Origin: Zhongshania aquimaris
GTDB taxonomy: Bacteria > Pseudomonadota > Gammaproteobacteria > Pseudomonadales > Spongiibacteraceae
Direction: 5' to 3'
DNA length: 64,000 nucleotides
Assembly (NCBI RefSeq): GCF_019312595.1
Contig: NZ_JAHWDQ010000001.1
Coordinates: 1,288,788-1,352,787 of the forward strand
How positions within the stretch are numbered: position 1 is the stretch's first letter; every line of letters begins with the position of its first letter. This document shows, piece after piece, positions 10,368 to 15,802 of this stretch. The notes beneath the pieces were generated by a model. It was not told where the DNA came from, made no database searches, and was given only the letters and a program-made list of their open reading frames with translations. Both the position numbers and the translations under genes were made by a program.

Positions 10368-10811
10368 ATGAAAAAGCTTTGTATTATAGTGACATGCGTC
10401 CTATTAGCGGCCTGCAGCAGCAAGCCAATTCCGTTTACGGATTATCTGGTCAAAAATTTACTGCGCGACAACCTCGAAGGAATGGCAAAACCGCCAATTT
10501 TCTCGGTCGAAGACATCACCGTAAAAACCCTCGAAAGCACTGAAACCACGGGTATAGCGACCGCCGATGTCAGACTGCGATTCCCAGAAGACTTCGATAC
10601 GGTTGTGAGTCTGCGCAGACTGGAACCCTTCAACGTAGCCTATCTGCAATACAAAAGCAGCTTTGGCAAATTCACCGCTGGCGAAAGCCAAGTGCACCAC
10701 GCTGAATACCAATTTGAACGTCGCGACGGTAAGTGGTTTATCGTTGGCAGTCGCGCGATTGCCGCTCCAGAGATTTTTCACGCGGCGGGTAGTCCAGCGA
10801 CAAAAGAATAA
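10368..10811 (+). CDS. Small putative lipoprotein
   Basis: The frame opens at 10296, but the ATG at 10368 gives a clean lipoprotein signal (MKKLCIIVTCVLLAACSS, Cys16) and has a GAGGGAG ribosome-binding site at about 12 bases. The mature part, about 130 residues, has no domain I recognise. It looks like a small alpha/beta fold (YQFERRDGKWFIVGSRAI near the end), a pattern seen in SnoaL/NTF2-like proteins, but this is only a resemblance. It is transcribed divergently from phoD and is the last chromosomal gene before the integron cassette cluster. Function unknown. Confidence 0.75.
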   Translation: MKKLCIIVTCVLLAACSSKPIPFTDYLVKNLLRDNLEGMAKPPIFSVEDITVKTLESTETTGIATADVRLRFPEDFDTVVSLRRLEPFNVAYLQYKSSFGKFTAGESQVHHAEYQFERRDGKWFIVGSRAIAAPEIFHAAGSPATKE

Positions 10812-11338
10812 ATAACTACTGAGATAAGCGGCGCGAGAACGCCAGGTCAGGCACCAAATACCGGAGCGGCCATTCAAATACTGACGAAACGTCACCGATC
10901 AGGACGCGCCCCTTGTCGATACTCAGCTATCTTGGCTCTTGCACAATAGCAGTCAGTCGGCACCCCGCAAAACAGGCCGAATCACGCCAAAAGCTAACGT
11001 ACAAATCAGTTTGACAGCCACCTGCCGAGCGCGATTTGCAGTCACCCATAGTACATAAGTACGAATAGTTCTCGCTTTCTCCCATTTTCAGTAGACCGTG
11101 GCTCCTTAATTCGATCAGACTGGGGCTAAACCATTGATTTGTAGAAAGTCAGGTCTATGATAGGGGGAAGGGAGCTTTTCGCGAGATAGTGGGAGCGAGT
11201 CTTGATATCATCTCAAGTCGAATTGACGCCACATCATCAACCTACTGAATTTTATGTTATTTCTGGGGAAGCTGAATGAGCTCTCTCCAGAGATAGGGTG
11301 CCAAGGTGATATAAGGCCCTAGTCTTCATAACAAAACT
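10812..11338. other. Gene-free spacer before the cassette cluster
   Basis: These 527 bases hold no reading frame I can support on either strand. In a complete integron this is where a divergent intI gene (about 320 codons on the minus strand) and its attI site would be expected. No integrase motif was recognised in any frame. A possible promoter -35 box TTGACG lies at 11223-11228, but there is no good -10 box 16-18 bases later, so I do not call a cassette promoter. The right end (CATAACAAAACT before GTTGGGC) is the first cassette junction. Confidence 0.6.
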
Positions 11339-11345
11339 GTTGGGC
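11339..11345 (+). other. First cassette junction (attI-like or degenerate attC core)
   Basis: GTTGGGC fits the integron core GTTRRRY, with crossover expected between G11339 and T11340. It is the exact reverse complement of the R'' box GCCCAAC at 11704-11710 at the end of the same cassette. The preceding bases AACAAAACT resemble the A-rich left side of known attI sites. No hairpin typical of attC lies to the left. It could therefore be an attI remnant or the edge of a decayed attC. Confidence 0.6.
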
Positions 11346-11396
11346 TTCACCGAAAACAAGCGTATGGTGGGGACTCTCAACCGCAGGAGATGTGCC

Positions 11397-11699
11397 ATGG
11401 TCACAGTAGCGTTGTTCGTCCGCTTGGAAGCGAAGCCCGGGAAAGAGAAAGAAGTAGAGCAGTTTCTGCTTGGCGGGCTTCCGCTAGTCCAAGCGGAGCC
11501 TGCCACTACCGCATGGTTCGGTATTCGTTTGGGGCCATCCACGTTCGGCATTTTTGACGCCTTTCCCGATGAGGCGGGCCGTCAGGCGCATCTTGCTGGC
11601 AAGGTCGCTGCTGCCCTCATGGCGCAGGCAAGCGACCTTTTTTCCTCACCGCCGTCCATCGAGAAGGTTGACGTTCTAGCGGCCAAGCTGCCGGGTTAG
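11397..11699 (+). CDS. Antibiotic-biosynthesis-monooxygenase-like (quinol monooxygenase) cassette protein
   Basis: The 100-residue product has the small ferredoxin-like fold pattern of ABM/YgiN proteins: an opening strand VTVALFVRLEAKPGKEKEVEQFLL and a later FGIFDAFPDEAGRQAHLAGKVA helix region. The frame runs from 11340, but the ATG at 11397 is preceded by AGGAGA eight bases away and removes a basic, unlikely N-terminus. It is the single gene of cassette 1 (11340-11774), reading rightward in the normal cassette direction. Members oxidise quinols or bind small aromatic compounds; the substrate here is unknown. Confidence 0.8.
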   Translation: MVTVALFVRLEAKPGKEKEVEQFLLGGLPLVQAEPATTAWFGIRLGPSTFGIFDAFPDEAGRQAHLAGKVAAALMAQASDLFSSPPSIEKVDVLAAKLPG

Positions 11700-11703
11700 T
11701 AAA

Positions 11704-11780
11704 GCCCAACAAGACACTCCAGCCGCCGTTTTGCCTTTGCTTCGCTAAGGCAAAACGGCGGCTGAGTTTGGGCGTTAAAT
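11704..11780 (+). repeat. attC recombination site 1
   Basis: This 77-base site starts with R'' GCCCAAC (11704-11710) and ends with R' GTTAAAT (11774-11780). Between them is a perfect 17-bp stem (arms beginning AGCCGCCGTTTTG at 11721 and ending CAAAACGGCGGCT at 11763), the imperfect cruciform expected of a folded single-stranded attC. R'' pairs with the GTTGGGC at the left edge of cassette 1. The ATG of the next gene overlaps R'. Confidence 0.92.
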
Positions 11781-12195
11781 GCTCATGAGTACTAAAGAAG
11801 AAATATTCAAGTATCACGAGTTGGCAAAGGATGCGGGTAATAGACTCCGCTCGTACATTTTGTCGGTTTCGTCAGGGGCTACAGGCGTGTTCTTTCTAGC
11901 ACTTACGACAACTTCTGAAAATACGGTCTCTGATACTCAGAAGTGGCTGCTTGGTATGGCGCTCGTTTCGTTTGTTGCAACTGTAGGCTTGTGCTTATAT
12001 GAGCTTCGAATAGATGCACAACGGTTTTTCTTTTTGGCTAAGGAATTAGAGAAGCCTGCTGAAAATAGAAACTGGGATAAGAACGAGTACTTCAAATCAA
12101 AACGATTTTGGCTAATCCATGCATCGTACGTAACCCTTGGGGCTGGCATATTGGCCACAAGCATTTATTTGGTTCTGGCAATTGTTGGCATTTAA
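11779..12195 (+). CDS. Cassette-encoded membrane protein of unknown function
   Basis: The 138-residue protein has an amphipathic N-terminal helix followed by hydrophobic segments at about residues 28-44, 57-76 and 113-136, with a charged cytoplasmic-looking stretch (ELRIDAQRFFFLAKELEKPAENR) between the last two. I do not recognise a family; the layout loosely recalls SLATT-type membrane proteins, but this is weak. The first ATG (11779) lies inside the attC R' box, with a second at 11785, and no clear Shine-Dalgarno precedes either. It is the sole gene of cassette 2 (11775-12276). Confidence 0.7.
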   Translation: MLMSTKEEIFKYHELAKDAGNRLRSYILSVSSGATGVFFLALTTTSENTVSDTQKWLLGMALVSFVATVGLCLYELRIDAQRFFFLAKELEKPAENRNWDKNEYFKSKRFWLIHASYVTLGAGILATSIYLVLAIVGI

Positions 12196-12282
12196 CAAGG
12201 TGTTGTAGTCGCAGCGCGAAAAAGCTCGCGCTGCTGGGACGCCTTCGCTGGCGCTCCGGCGCCCCAAAACACGGCGTTAGGC
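12190..12282 (+). repeat. attC recombination site 2
   Basis: This 93-base site has R'' ATTTAAC (12190-12196), overlapping the stop codon of the membrane-protein gene, and R' GTTAGGC (12276-12282). An internal perfect stem GCAGCGCGA / TCGCGCTGC lies at 12211-12219 and 12226-12234, with further GC-rich pairing toward the right. R'' is the exact reverse complement of GTTAAAT at the left edge of cassette 2. Confidence 0.92.
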
Positions 12283-12345
12283 GGCCGGGTTCGGCCCTAT
12301 TATCACGGGATGTCCTGTATCGGGCGCCCCCATCCAGGGGCAAAA

Positions 12346-12750
12346 TCAGACGATGAGCTGAAAGCAAATCCAGAAAATCATGCCGACCTGGGCAAGGAAG
12401 AACGTAGCACGTGATAGCACAAACGCCGAGGCAGTGCTTATGAGATGTGACAGGCTCTGCCCCACGCGCGCAAGCAGGATGAACATCGCAAGACTATCTA
12501 CCACAGGGCTCTTGCCCATGAGCGCGGCAACCACCACCACGCCTGCGAAAAGCGGAAAGTTTTCCACGCAGTTCAGGTGCGCGCCCTTGGCGCGAACCAT
12601 GAAGGCCGGGTCGCGGTTGACCTCAGCGCGCTCCCAGTCTGAGAACTTGCGGCCTCCGAAAAGCGCCATTGGCACGCGAGGGAATGCGTAAGACAGCGTG
12701 AGAAGTTGTATCCACACCACGTAAAGCACCACTGCAATGAATCCGGTCAT
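12346..12750 (-). CDS. MAPEG-family membrane protein, cassette-borne and reversed
   Basis: The protein (134 residues from the ATG at 12750) has four hydrophobic segments and the MAPEG-like motif RAKGAHLNCVENFPLFAGVVVV. MAPEG proteins include glutathione-linked membrane enzymes, but most bacterial members of this size have no known substrate. The frame extends to an ATG at 12777; 12750 is preferred because AGGAAAG precedes it closely. It is encoded opposite to the normal cassette direction, so it cannot be read from an upstream cassette promoter and presumably carries its own. It is alone in cassette 3 (12277-12991). A second MAPEG gene lies at 31155-31550. Confidence 0.85.
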   Translation of the reverse strand: MTGFIAVVLYVVWIQLLTLSYAFPRVPMALFGGRKFSDWERAEVNRDPAFMVRAKGAHLNCVENFPLFAGVVVVAALMGKSPVVDSLAMFILLARVGQSLSHLISTASAFVLSRATFFLAQVGMIFWICFQLIV

Positions 12751-12916
12751 AATCTTTCCTAGTATTTGAATTTGCATTTATTGTACGTACACAGCCTCCG
12801 AACAGATGCAACGCATCGCACGGCGCTGGACACAGTTGATGACAAGGGTACGGTGGCAGAACAATACGTCCGCGTCGGCAGTTTCGGGAGAGCTCCAGGG
12901 GTCGTGGAGGACTTCC

Positions 12917-12993
12917 GCCTAACAATTCGCTGTACTCGGACATATTTTTCGTTGCCTGCGGCAATCCAAAATATGCCGGTAAGCTCAGGCGTT
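12917..12993 (+). repeat. attC recombination site 3, split at its crossover by a 176-bp element
   Basis: R'' GCCTAAC is at 12917-12923 and matches the GTTAGGC at the left edge of cassette 3. The stem includes CATATTTT near 12942 and AAAATATG near 12968. The site runs to GGCGTT, where the expected R' would continue. Instead the miniature element begins, and the missing half (GTTATGT) resumes at 13170 on its far side. Confidence 0.88.
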
Positions 12994-13169
12994 GAGGCTG
13001 TAGAAAAACTAAAACTGAATTATGGCGAATTTGTTTGATCGTATTTTAAGCTAAAATAGGCGTGTTTTTCGAAATCTGGCCGATTTGACATGCGAATAAC
13101 CTCCAGATTTCGAGTAGGAACACGAATGTATTTTAATTTTTGGAGTGGCTGGAGTTTTTCTACAGCCTC
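12994..13169. mobile_element. 176-bp miniature element, copy A, at a cassette junction
   Basis: The element begins GAGGCTGTAGAAAAACT and ends with its perfect 17-bp inverse AGTTTTTCTACAGCCTC. GTT lies on both sides (12991-12993 and 13170-13172), consistent with a 3-bp target duplication or with the G/TT crossover point of integron recombination. Inside is a 10-bp hairpin, CGAAATCTGG at 13070-13079 and CCAGATTTCG at 13103-13112. It encodes no protein. Copy B at 13799 has the same length and ends but a diverged middle. Ends of this general type (GGCTGT, A-rich) occur on insertion sequences, so it is probably a non-autonomous transposon (inference); no transposase is in the window. Confidence 0.8.
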
Positions 13170-13183
13170 GTTATGTGCTTAGC

Positions 13184-13438
13184 TCAGTAGTGATACCGTA
13201 GTTGCGCAATAAGAATGGAGTCTTGATGAATTTTATAAACAATTCGATGCTCGTCGTTAATTCGCCGAGACCAATACCCAGAAAGGGCGTGCTTCAAAGG
13301 CTCAGGCTTGCCAATCCCCTCAAATGGTTCTCTCTGAATATCCTTGATAAGTACATTAATACGTTTAAGCATCTGCTTATCAGTCTTTTGCCAGTATAGG
13401 TAATCGTCCCATGCCTTCTCTGCAAAAATTAATTTCAC
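13184..13438 (-). CDS. yoeB: YoeB toxin, ribosome-dependent mRNA endonuclease
   Basis: This 84-residue protein matches the YoeB/Txe family along its whole length. The catalytic residues known from E. coli YoeB are all in place: E46 (GKPEPLKH), R65 (DEHRIVY) and H83 in the terminal RYHY. YoeB cleaves mRNA in the ribosomal A site when its antitoxin is degraded. The start ATG overlaps the end of yefM by four bases, the normal antitoxin-first order on the minus strand. The pair is the content of cassette 4 (13171-13796), again reversed relative to the array. The toxin looks intact. Confidence 0.97.
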   Translation of the reverse strand: MKLIFAEKAWDDYLYWQKTDKQMLKRINVLIKDIQREPFEGIGKPEPLKHALSGYWSRRINDEHRIVYKIHQDSILIAQLRYHY

Positions 13439-13689
13439 TCAATCAATTCCTTTGGCTGACCTTTTCCATCTTCAAGTTCGGCAATAGACTCAATCAAGCG
13501 CCGTGTATTCTTAGGGCTTCGCAGCAAGTAGGCGGTTTCTTCCAAGGCCTGGTAGTCGTCCATCGAAATCATTACCACAGCGCCTTCGCCTTTGCGGGTG
13601 ATAGCCACAGGGGCGTGGTCGTTACATACCTGCTCCATAGTCTTGGCAAGATTGCTTCGGGCGGCGGTATAGCTTATGCTTTCCATCAT
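13435..13689 (-). CDS. yefM: YefM antitoxin
   Basis: This 84-residue protein of the Phd/YefM family neutralises YoeB and represses its own operon. The N-terminal DNA-binding part (ISYTAARSNLAKTMEQVCNDHAPVAITRKG) and the segment EETAYLLRSPKNTRRLIESIAEL, which corresponds to the YoeB-binding region in E. coli, are both clear. Two adjacent ATG codons give an ambiguous first residue; AGGTAAAT precedes them. Upstream are three TGTACA hexamers that form the likely operator. It has its own promoter by necessity, since it is antisense to the cassette direction. Confidence 0.96.
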   Translation of the reverse strand: MMESISYTAARSNLAKTMEQVCNDHAPVAITRKGEGAVVMISMDDYQALEETAYLLRSPKNTRRLIESIAELEDGKGQPKELIE

Positions 13690-13697
13690 GATTTACC

Positions 13698-13721
13698 TGT
13701 ACATGTACAAAAATATGTACA
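13698..13721 (-). promoter_or_regulatory. yefM-yoeB operator, TGTACA hexamers
   Basis: TGTACA occurs at 13698-13703, 13704-13709 and 13716-13721, just upstream of the yefM start. The last two are 12 bases apart centre to centre. In E. coli the YefM-YoeB complex binds palindromes with TGTACA cores at about this spacing (established knowledge), so these are very probably the autorepression sites. Confidence 0.8.
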
Positions 13722-13733
13722 TATGATATCAGC

Positions 13734-13798
13734 ACATAACAAGTGGGTCAATACGACTCCAAAAACCTGCGGTTTTTTCCGCGTATTACCCAAGCGTT
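13734..13798 (+). repeat. attC recombination site 4, split at its crossover by a 176-bp element
   Basis: R'' ACATAAC is at 13734-13740 and is the exact inverse of GTTATGT, which starts cassette 4 at 13170. The stem includes AAAAACC / GGTTTTTT around 13761-13778 and CAATACG / CGTATT. The left half ends AAGCGTT (13792-13798). The rest of R' (ATGT) appears only after the inserted element, at 13978. Confidence 0.9.
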
Positions 13799-13974
13799 GA
13801 GGCTGTAGAATTACTAACGGGAATTTTCAAGGCCCGGTTCTGGTTGATTTTTGATCTGTAAATAGGCCGATTTTTTGAAATAGGAGGAGATTCAGATGCG
13901 TTATTTGCGGGGATTTCACGCAGGAGCGCGTAATTTTCAAAGAAGTGGATTGGCTGGAGTTTTTCTACAGCCTC
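13799..13974. mobile_element. 176-bp miniature element, copy B, at the next cassette junction
   Basis: This unit has the same length as copy A (176 bases) and the same ends, with left GAGGCTGTAGAATTACT (two mismatches to the right end's inverse) and a right end identical to copy A over its last 24 bases. GTT flanks it on both sides (13796-13798 and 13975-13977). The middle is clearly diverged from copy A, although AAATAGGC occurs in both, one base apart in position. No coding frame. Equal length, shared ends and the same insertion point make this a family that repeatedly entered integron junctions rather than a chance repeat. Confidence 0.8.
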
Positions 13975-14003
13975 GTTATGTTTCAGGATAGCTCGGAGTA
14001 AAA

Positions 14004-14603
14004 ATGGATATCGACATCAAACCACCGGAAGGCATGAAAACAGTGATGTGTGACAACAAGCCTGTTGGCTATGTCAAAGATGTCGAAGACCTAGAAGAGG
14101 CCGCCAGGCTTGCTCAAGAACTACTCAAGCCTAAAGGGCTTTGGCGCGACATACCAAAGGCAGAGATGATCTATAGTCAGGCTCAGTCATTTGCTAATGC
14201 ATCAGCACATATATATGAGAAAGATTTAAAGTCGTTACCAAGAAACCCGCAAGGCATCACTCCTTTTGTCGTTAATGCGGCCTTCAGCGCCGAGATGTAT
14301 CTCAAGTCCCTTCAAGAAATTCATGGTGAGGTAACAGAATCTCATGTTTTAACTGCCTTGTTTAAGTCGCTGCCTAACAAAGTAAAAGACAGAATAAACA
14401 AAACCTGTAAAAGCTTTGAGAGCCAGTACGAGGTAGAAAAAGGCGTTCTGTTCAAAGACCACCTTAAAAGCATTAATCATGCTTTCGTGAATTGGCGGTA
14501 CATCTATGAAAAGAGCACTGAGTACGTCAACATTCAACAAACCATCTTTGTTCTACAAGTGCTGCATGAAACTGCAGCCATAGAGCTAGGCATAAAAACA
14601 TAA
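14004..14603 (+). CDS. Cassette-encoded helical protein, possibly HEPN-like
   Basis: This 199-residue soluble protein is mostly alpha-helical by composition. The segment ITPFVVNAAFSAEMYLKSLQEIHG, then SHVLTALFKSLP, and a late HAFVNWRYIYEKS resemble the helical layout of HEPN or DUF-type cassette proteins, but I see no certain RNase motif (R-x4-6-H), so this is only a suggestion. The ATG at 14004 is preceded by GGAGTAAAA. The stop overlaps the R'' box of the following attC. It is the only gene of cassette 5 (13976-14669) and reads in the normal direction. Confidence 0.7.
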   Translation: MDIDIKPPEGMKTVMCDNKPVGYVKDVEDLEEAARLAQELLKPKGLWRDIPKAEMIYSQAQSFANASAHIYEKDLKSLPRNPQGITPFVVNAAFSAEMYLKSLQEIHGEVTESHVLTALFKSLPNKVKDRINKTCKSFESQYEVEKGVLFKDHLKSINHAFVNWRYIYEKSTEYVNIQQTIFVLQVLHETAAIELGIKT

Positions 14604-14675
14604 CAAGGCCAGCCAGAGGGACCAAAAAACCGCCGCTTCGCTCTGGTTCTTCGGCCACTGCTGGTGGCGTTAAAT
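14598..14675 (+). repeat. attC recombination site 5
   Basis: R'' ACATAAC at 14598-14604 overlaps the preceding stop codon and matches GTTATGT at the left of cassette 5 (13975-13981). R' GTTAAAT is at 14669-14675. Imperfect pairing of GGCCAGC and CCAGAG with CTCTGG and GCTGGTGGC gives a typical folded site of 78 bases. Confidence 0.9.
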
Positions 14676-14678
14676 GCC

Positions 14679-15155
14679 TCAGATAGCGCAACTTTGCTCA
14701 ACTTGAAGTACCTGCATAAGCCTACCACTTGCCAACAATCCTGCAATTGTTGTAGTCATTTCAAAGATTTCTATTTCTGAAAATTTATTTTTAAGTTTTG
14801 TAAAAAAAGCATCATCGATTCTTAAATGATCTTGAATAAATAATTCTGCATATTCAATACCAAGCTTTTCACTAGCGTTTAATATTTCGCTTTGTTGCCA
14901 GTTAGTAACAGCCTCGTAAAACTCCTCATCAATGCCGGCGGATAACAGCTCCGGAAAACGAAATTGAAGGCATATTTGGCATTGATTAATTTGAGCGACT
15001 CGCATCCTTATTGCTTCACGTACTCGAACATTCAAACTTGACTTTGAGTATATTGCATCAGCCAACACGGCCATTGCGTTGCCCATACTAGGCTGCAACC
15101 CTAGCAAGCGGATACTCTCCGGATCATCACCTGTGGGTATATCTATACGTGCCAT
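14679..15155 (-). CDS. Carboxymuconolactone decarboxylase/AhpD-like protein
   Basis: This 158-residue protein has the helical CMD/AhpD fold, with a CxxC pair at C59 and C62 in INQCQICLQFRFPELLSAG. Members of this family act as small thiol-disulfide peroxidases or decarboxylases. The histidine that follows CxxC in AhpD itself is absent, so the catalytic role is uncertain. A good ribosome-binding site (GGGGTGAG) precedes the ATG at 15155. It is divergent from the HxlR gene, which is probably its regulator. Both lie in cassette 6. Confidence 0.87.
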   Translation of the reverse strand: MARIDIPTGDDPESIRLLGLQPSMGNAMAVLADAIYSKSSLNVRVREAIRMRVAQINQCQICLQFRFPELLSAGIDEEFYEAVTNWQQSEILNASEKLGIEYAELFIQDHLRIDDAFFTKLKNKFSEIEIFEMTTTIAGLLASGRLMQVLQVEQSCAI

Positions 15156-15171
15156 TATCTCACCCCACCCC

Positions 15172-15248
15172 TATAGTTACTTTAAGTTACCATTGTTTAT
15201 CGTCTATGTTAACGTGTCAATAAGGCACTTTTTTGTTACTTAACTATA
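15172..15248. promoter_or_regulatory. Divergent promoter region with inverted repeat, probable HxlR operator
   Basis: The 119-base spacer between the AhpD-like gene and the HxlR gene contains TATAGTTA (15172-15179) and its perfect inverse TAACTATA (15241-15248). Each is next to a GTTAC motif (15186-15190 and 15235-15239). HxlR proteins bind inverted repeats in such divergent spacers. The assignment is inferred from position and symmetry. Confidence 0.5.
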
Positions 15249-15274
15249 ACTGGGAGACTCGTTGAGAATACGCT

Positions 15275-15658
15275 ATGAAACCACAACAAAATGTTACGAA
15301 AAATAGTATTTTTCCTGATAACGAAAACTGTTCGGTCCGAGATGTTTTGTCCAAACTAACAAGTAAATGGCCGATGCTTATTTTATTTGCACTACTGGAT
15401 GGGCCTGAAAGGTTTTCATCGTTACAACGCAGAATCGAGAATATATCGCGCCGCATGCTGACAGTATCACTTAGACAATTAGAGCGTGACGGCTATATAC
15501 ATCGTCAGGTATACCCTGAGGTTCCGCCACGAGTAGAATACACACTGACGAAAATGGGTAACACGGCTACGATTCCACTAATAGAATTGGTGGGTTGGGC
15601 TGAGAGAAATCACAATGAAATACGATCTTGTAGAGAAAAGTTTGATGCCGATAAATAG
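15275..15658 (+). CDS. HxlR-family transcriptional regulator
   Basis: This 127-residue winged-helix protein has the HxlR signature: CSVRDVLSKLTSKWPMLILFALLDGPERFSSLQRRIENISRRMLTVSLRQLERDGYIHRQVYPEVPPRVEYTLT in pieces. The early cysteine (in NCSV) is the position that senses electrophiles or disulfide stress in YodB/HypR-type members. It most likely controls the divergent AhpD-like gene in response to thiol stress (inference). A whole regulator plus target module on an integron cassette is uncommon, and means that expression does not depend on array position. Confidence 0.92.
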   Translation: MKPQQNVTKNSIFPDNENCSVRDVLSKLTSKWPMLILFALLDGPERFSSLQRRIENISRRMLTVSLRQLERDGYIHRQVYPEVPPRVEYTLTKMGNTATIPLIELVGWAERNHNEIRSCREKFDADK

Positions 15659-15681
15659 TTTTTCGGTATGTTAGTGTTTGT

Positions 15682-15725
15682 ATTTAACAAGCCAAAGAAA
15701 AACGCTGTTAATAGACGCATTTAAC
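15682..15725 (+). repeat. Truncated attC at the right end of the cassette cluster
   Basis: ATTTAACAAGCC at 15682-15693 is the left half of a typical attC (R'' plus spacer), and its R'' is the exact inverse of GTTAAAT that starts cassette 6 at 14669. No matching right half with a GTTRRRY box and complementary stem follows. A second ATTTAAC lies at 15719-15725. The array therefore seems to end in a broken site, leaving the last cassette unable to excise. Confidence 0.55.
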
Positions 15726-15802
15726 CCCGTGACTACCAACATCCCAATACTGGTTTTAAGTTTTTACGCGCATACACAGATTAAGCTTTCCCACCAAAAA
15801 CC

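Noticed and set aside
11223-11251. Candidate cassette promoter with TTGACG
   Set aside because: No -10 box better than three of six positions at 16-18 base spacing.
10812-11338. Expected divergent integron integrase gene or remnant
   Set aside because: No frame of useful length and no tyrosine-recombinase motif were recognised on the minus strand; the short frames overlap a lipoprotein gene or are too small.
12994-13974. The two 176-bp elements read as ordinary gene-less cassettes
   Set aside because: Their left box GTTGAGG has no matching CCTCAAC R'' near the right end, unlike all six true cassettes, and their own ends are perfect inverted repeats, which fits a MITE better. Kept as an alternative only.
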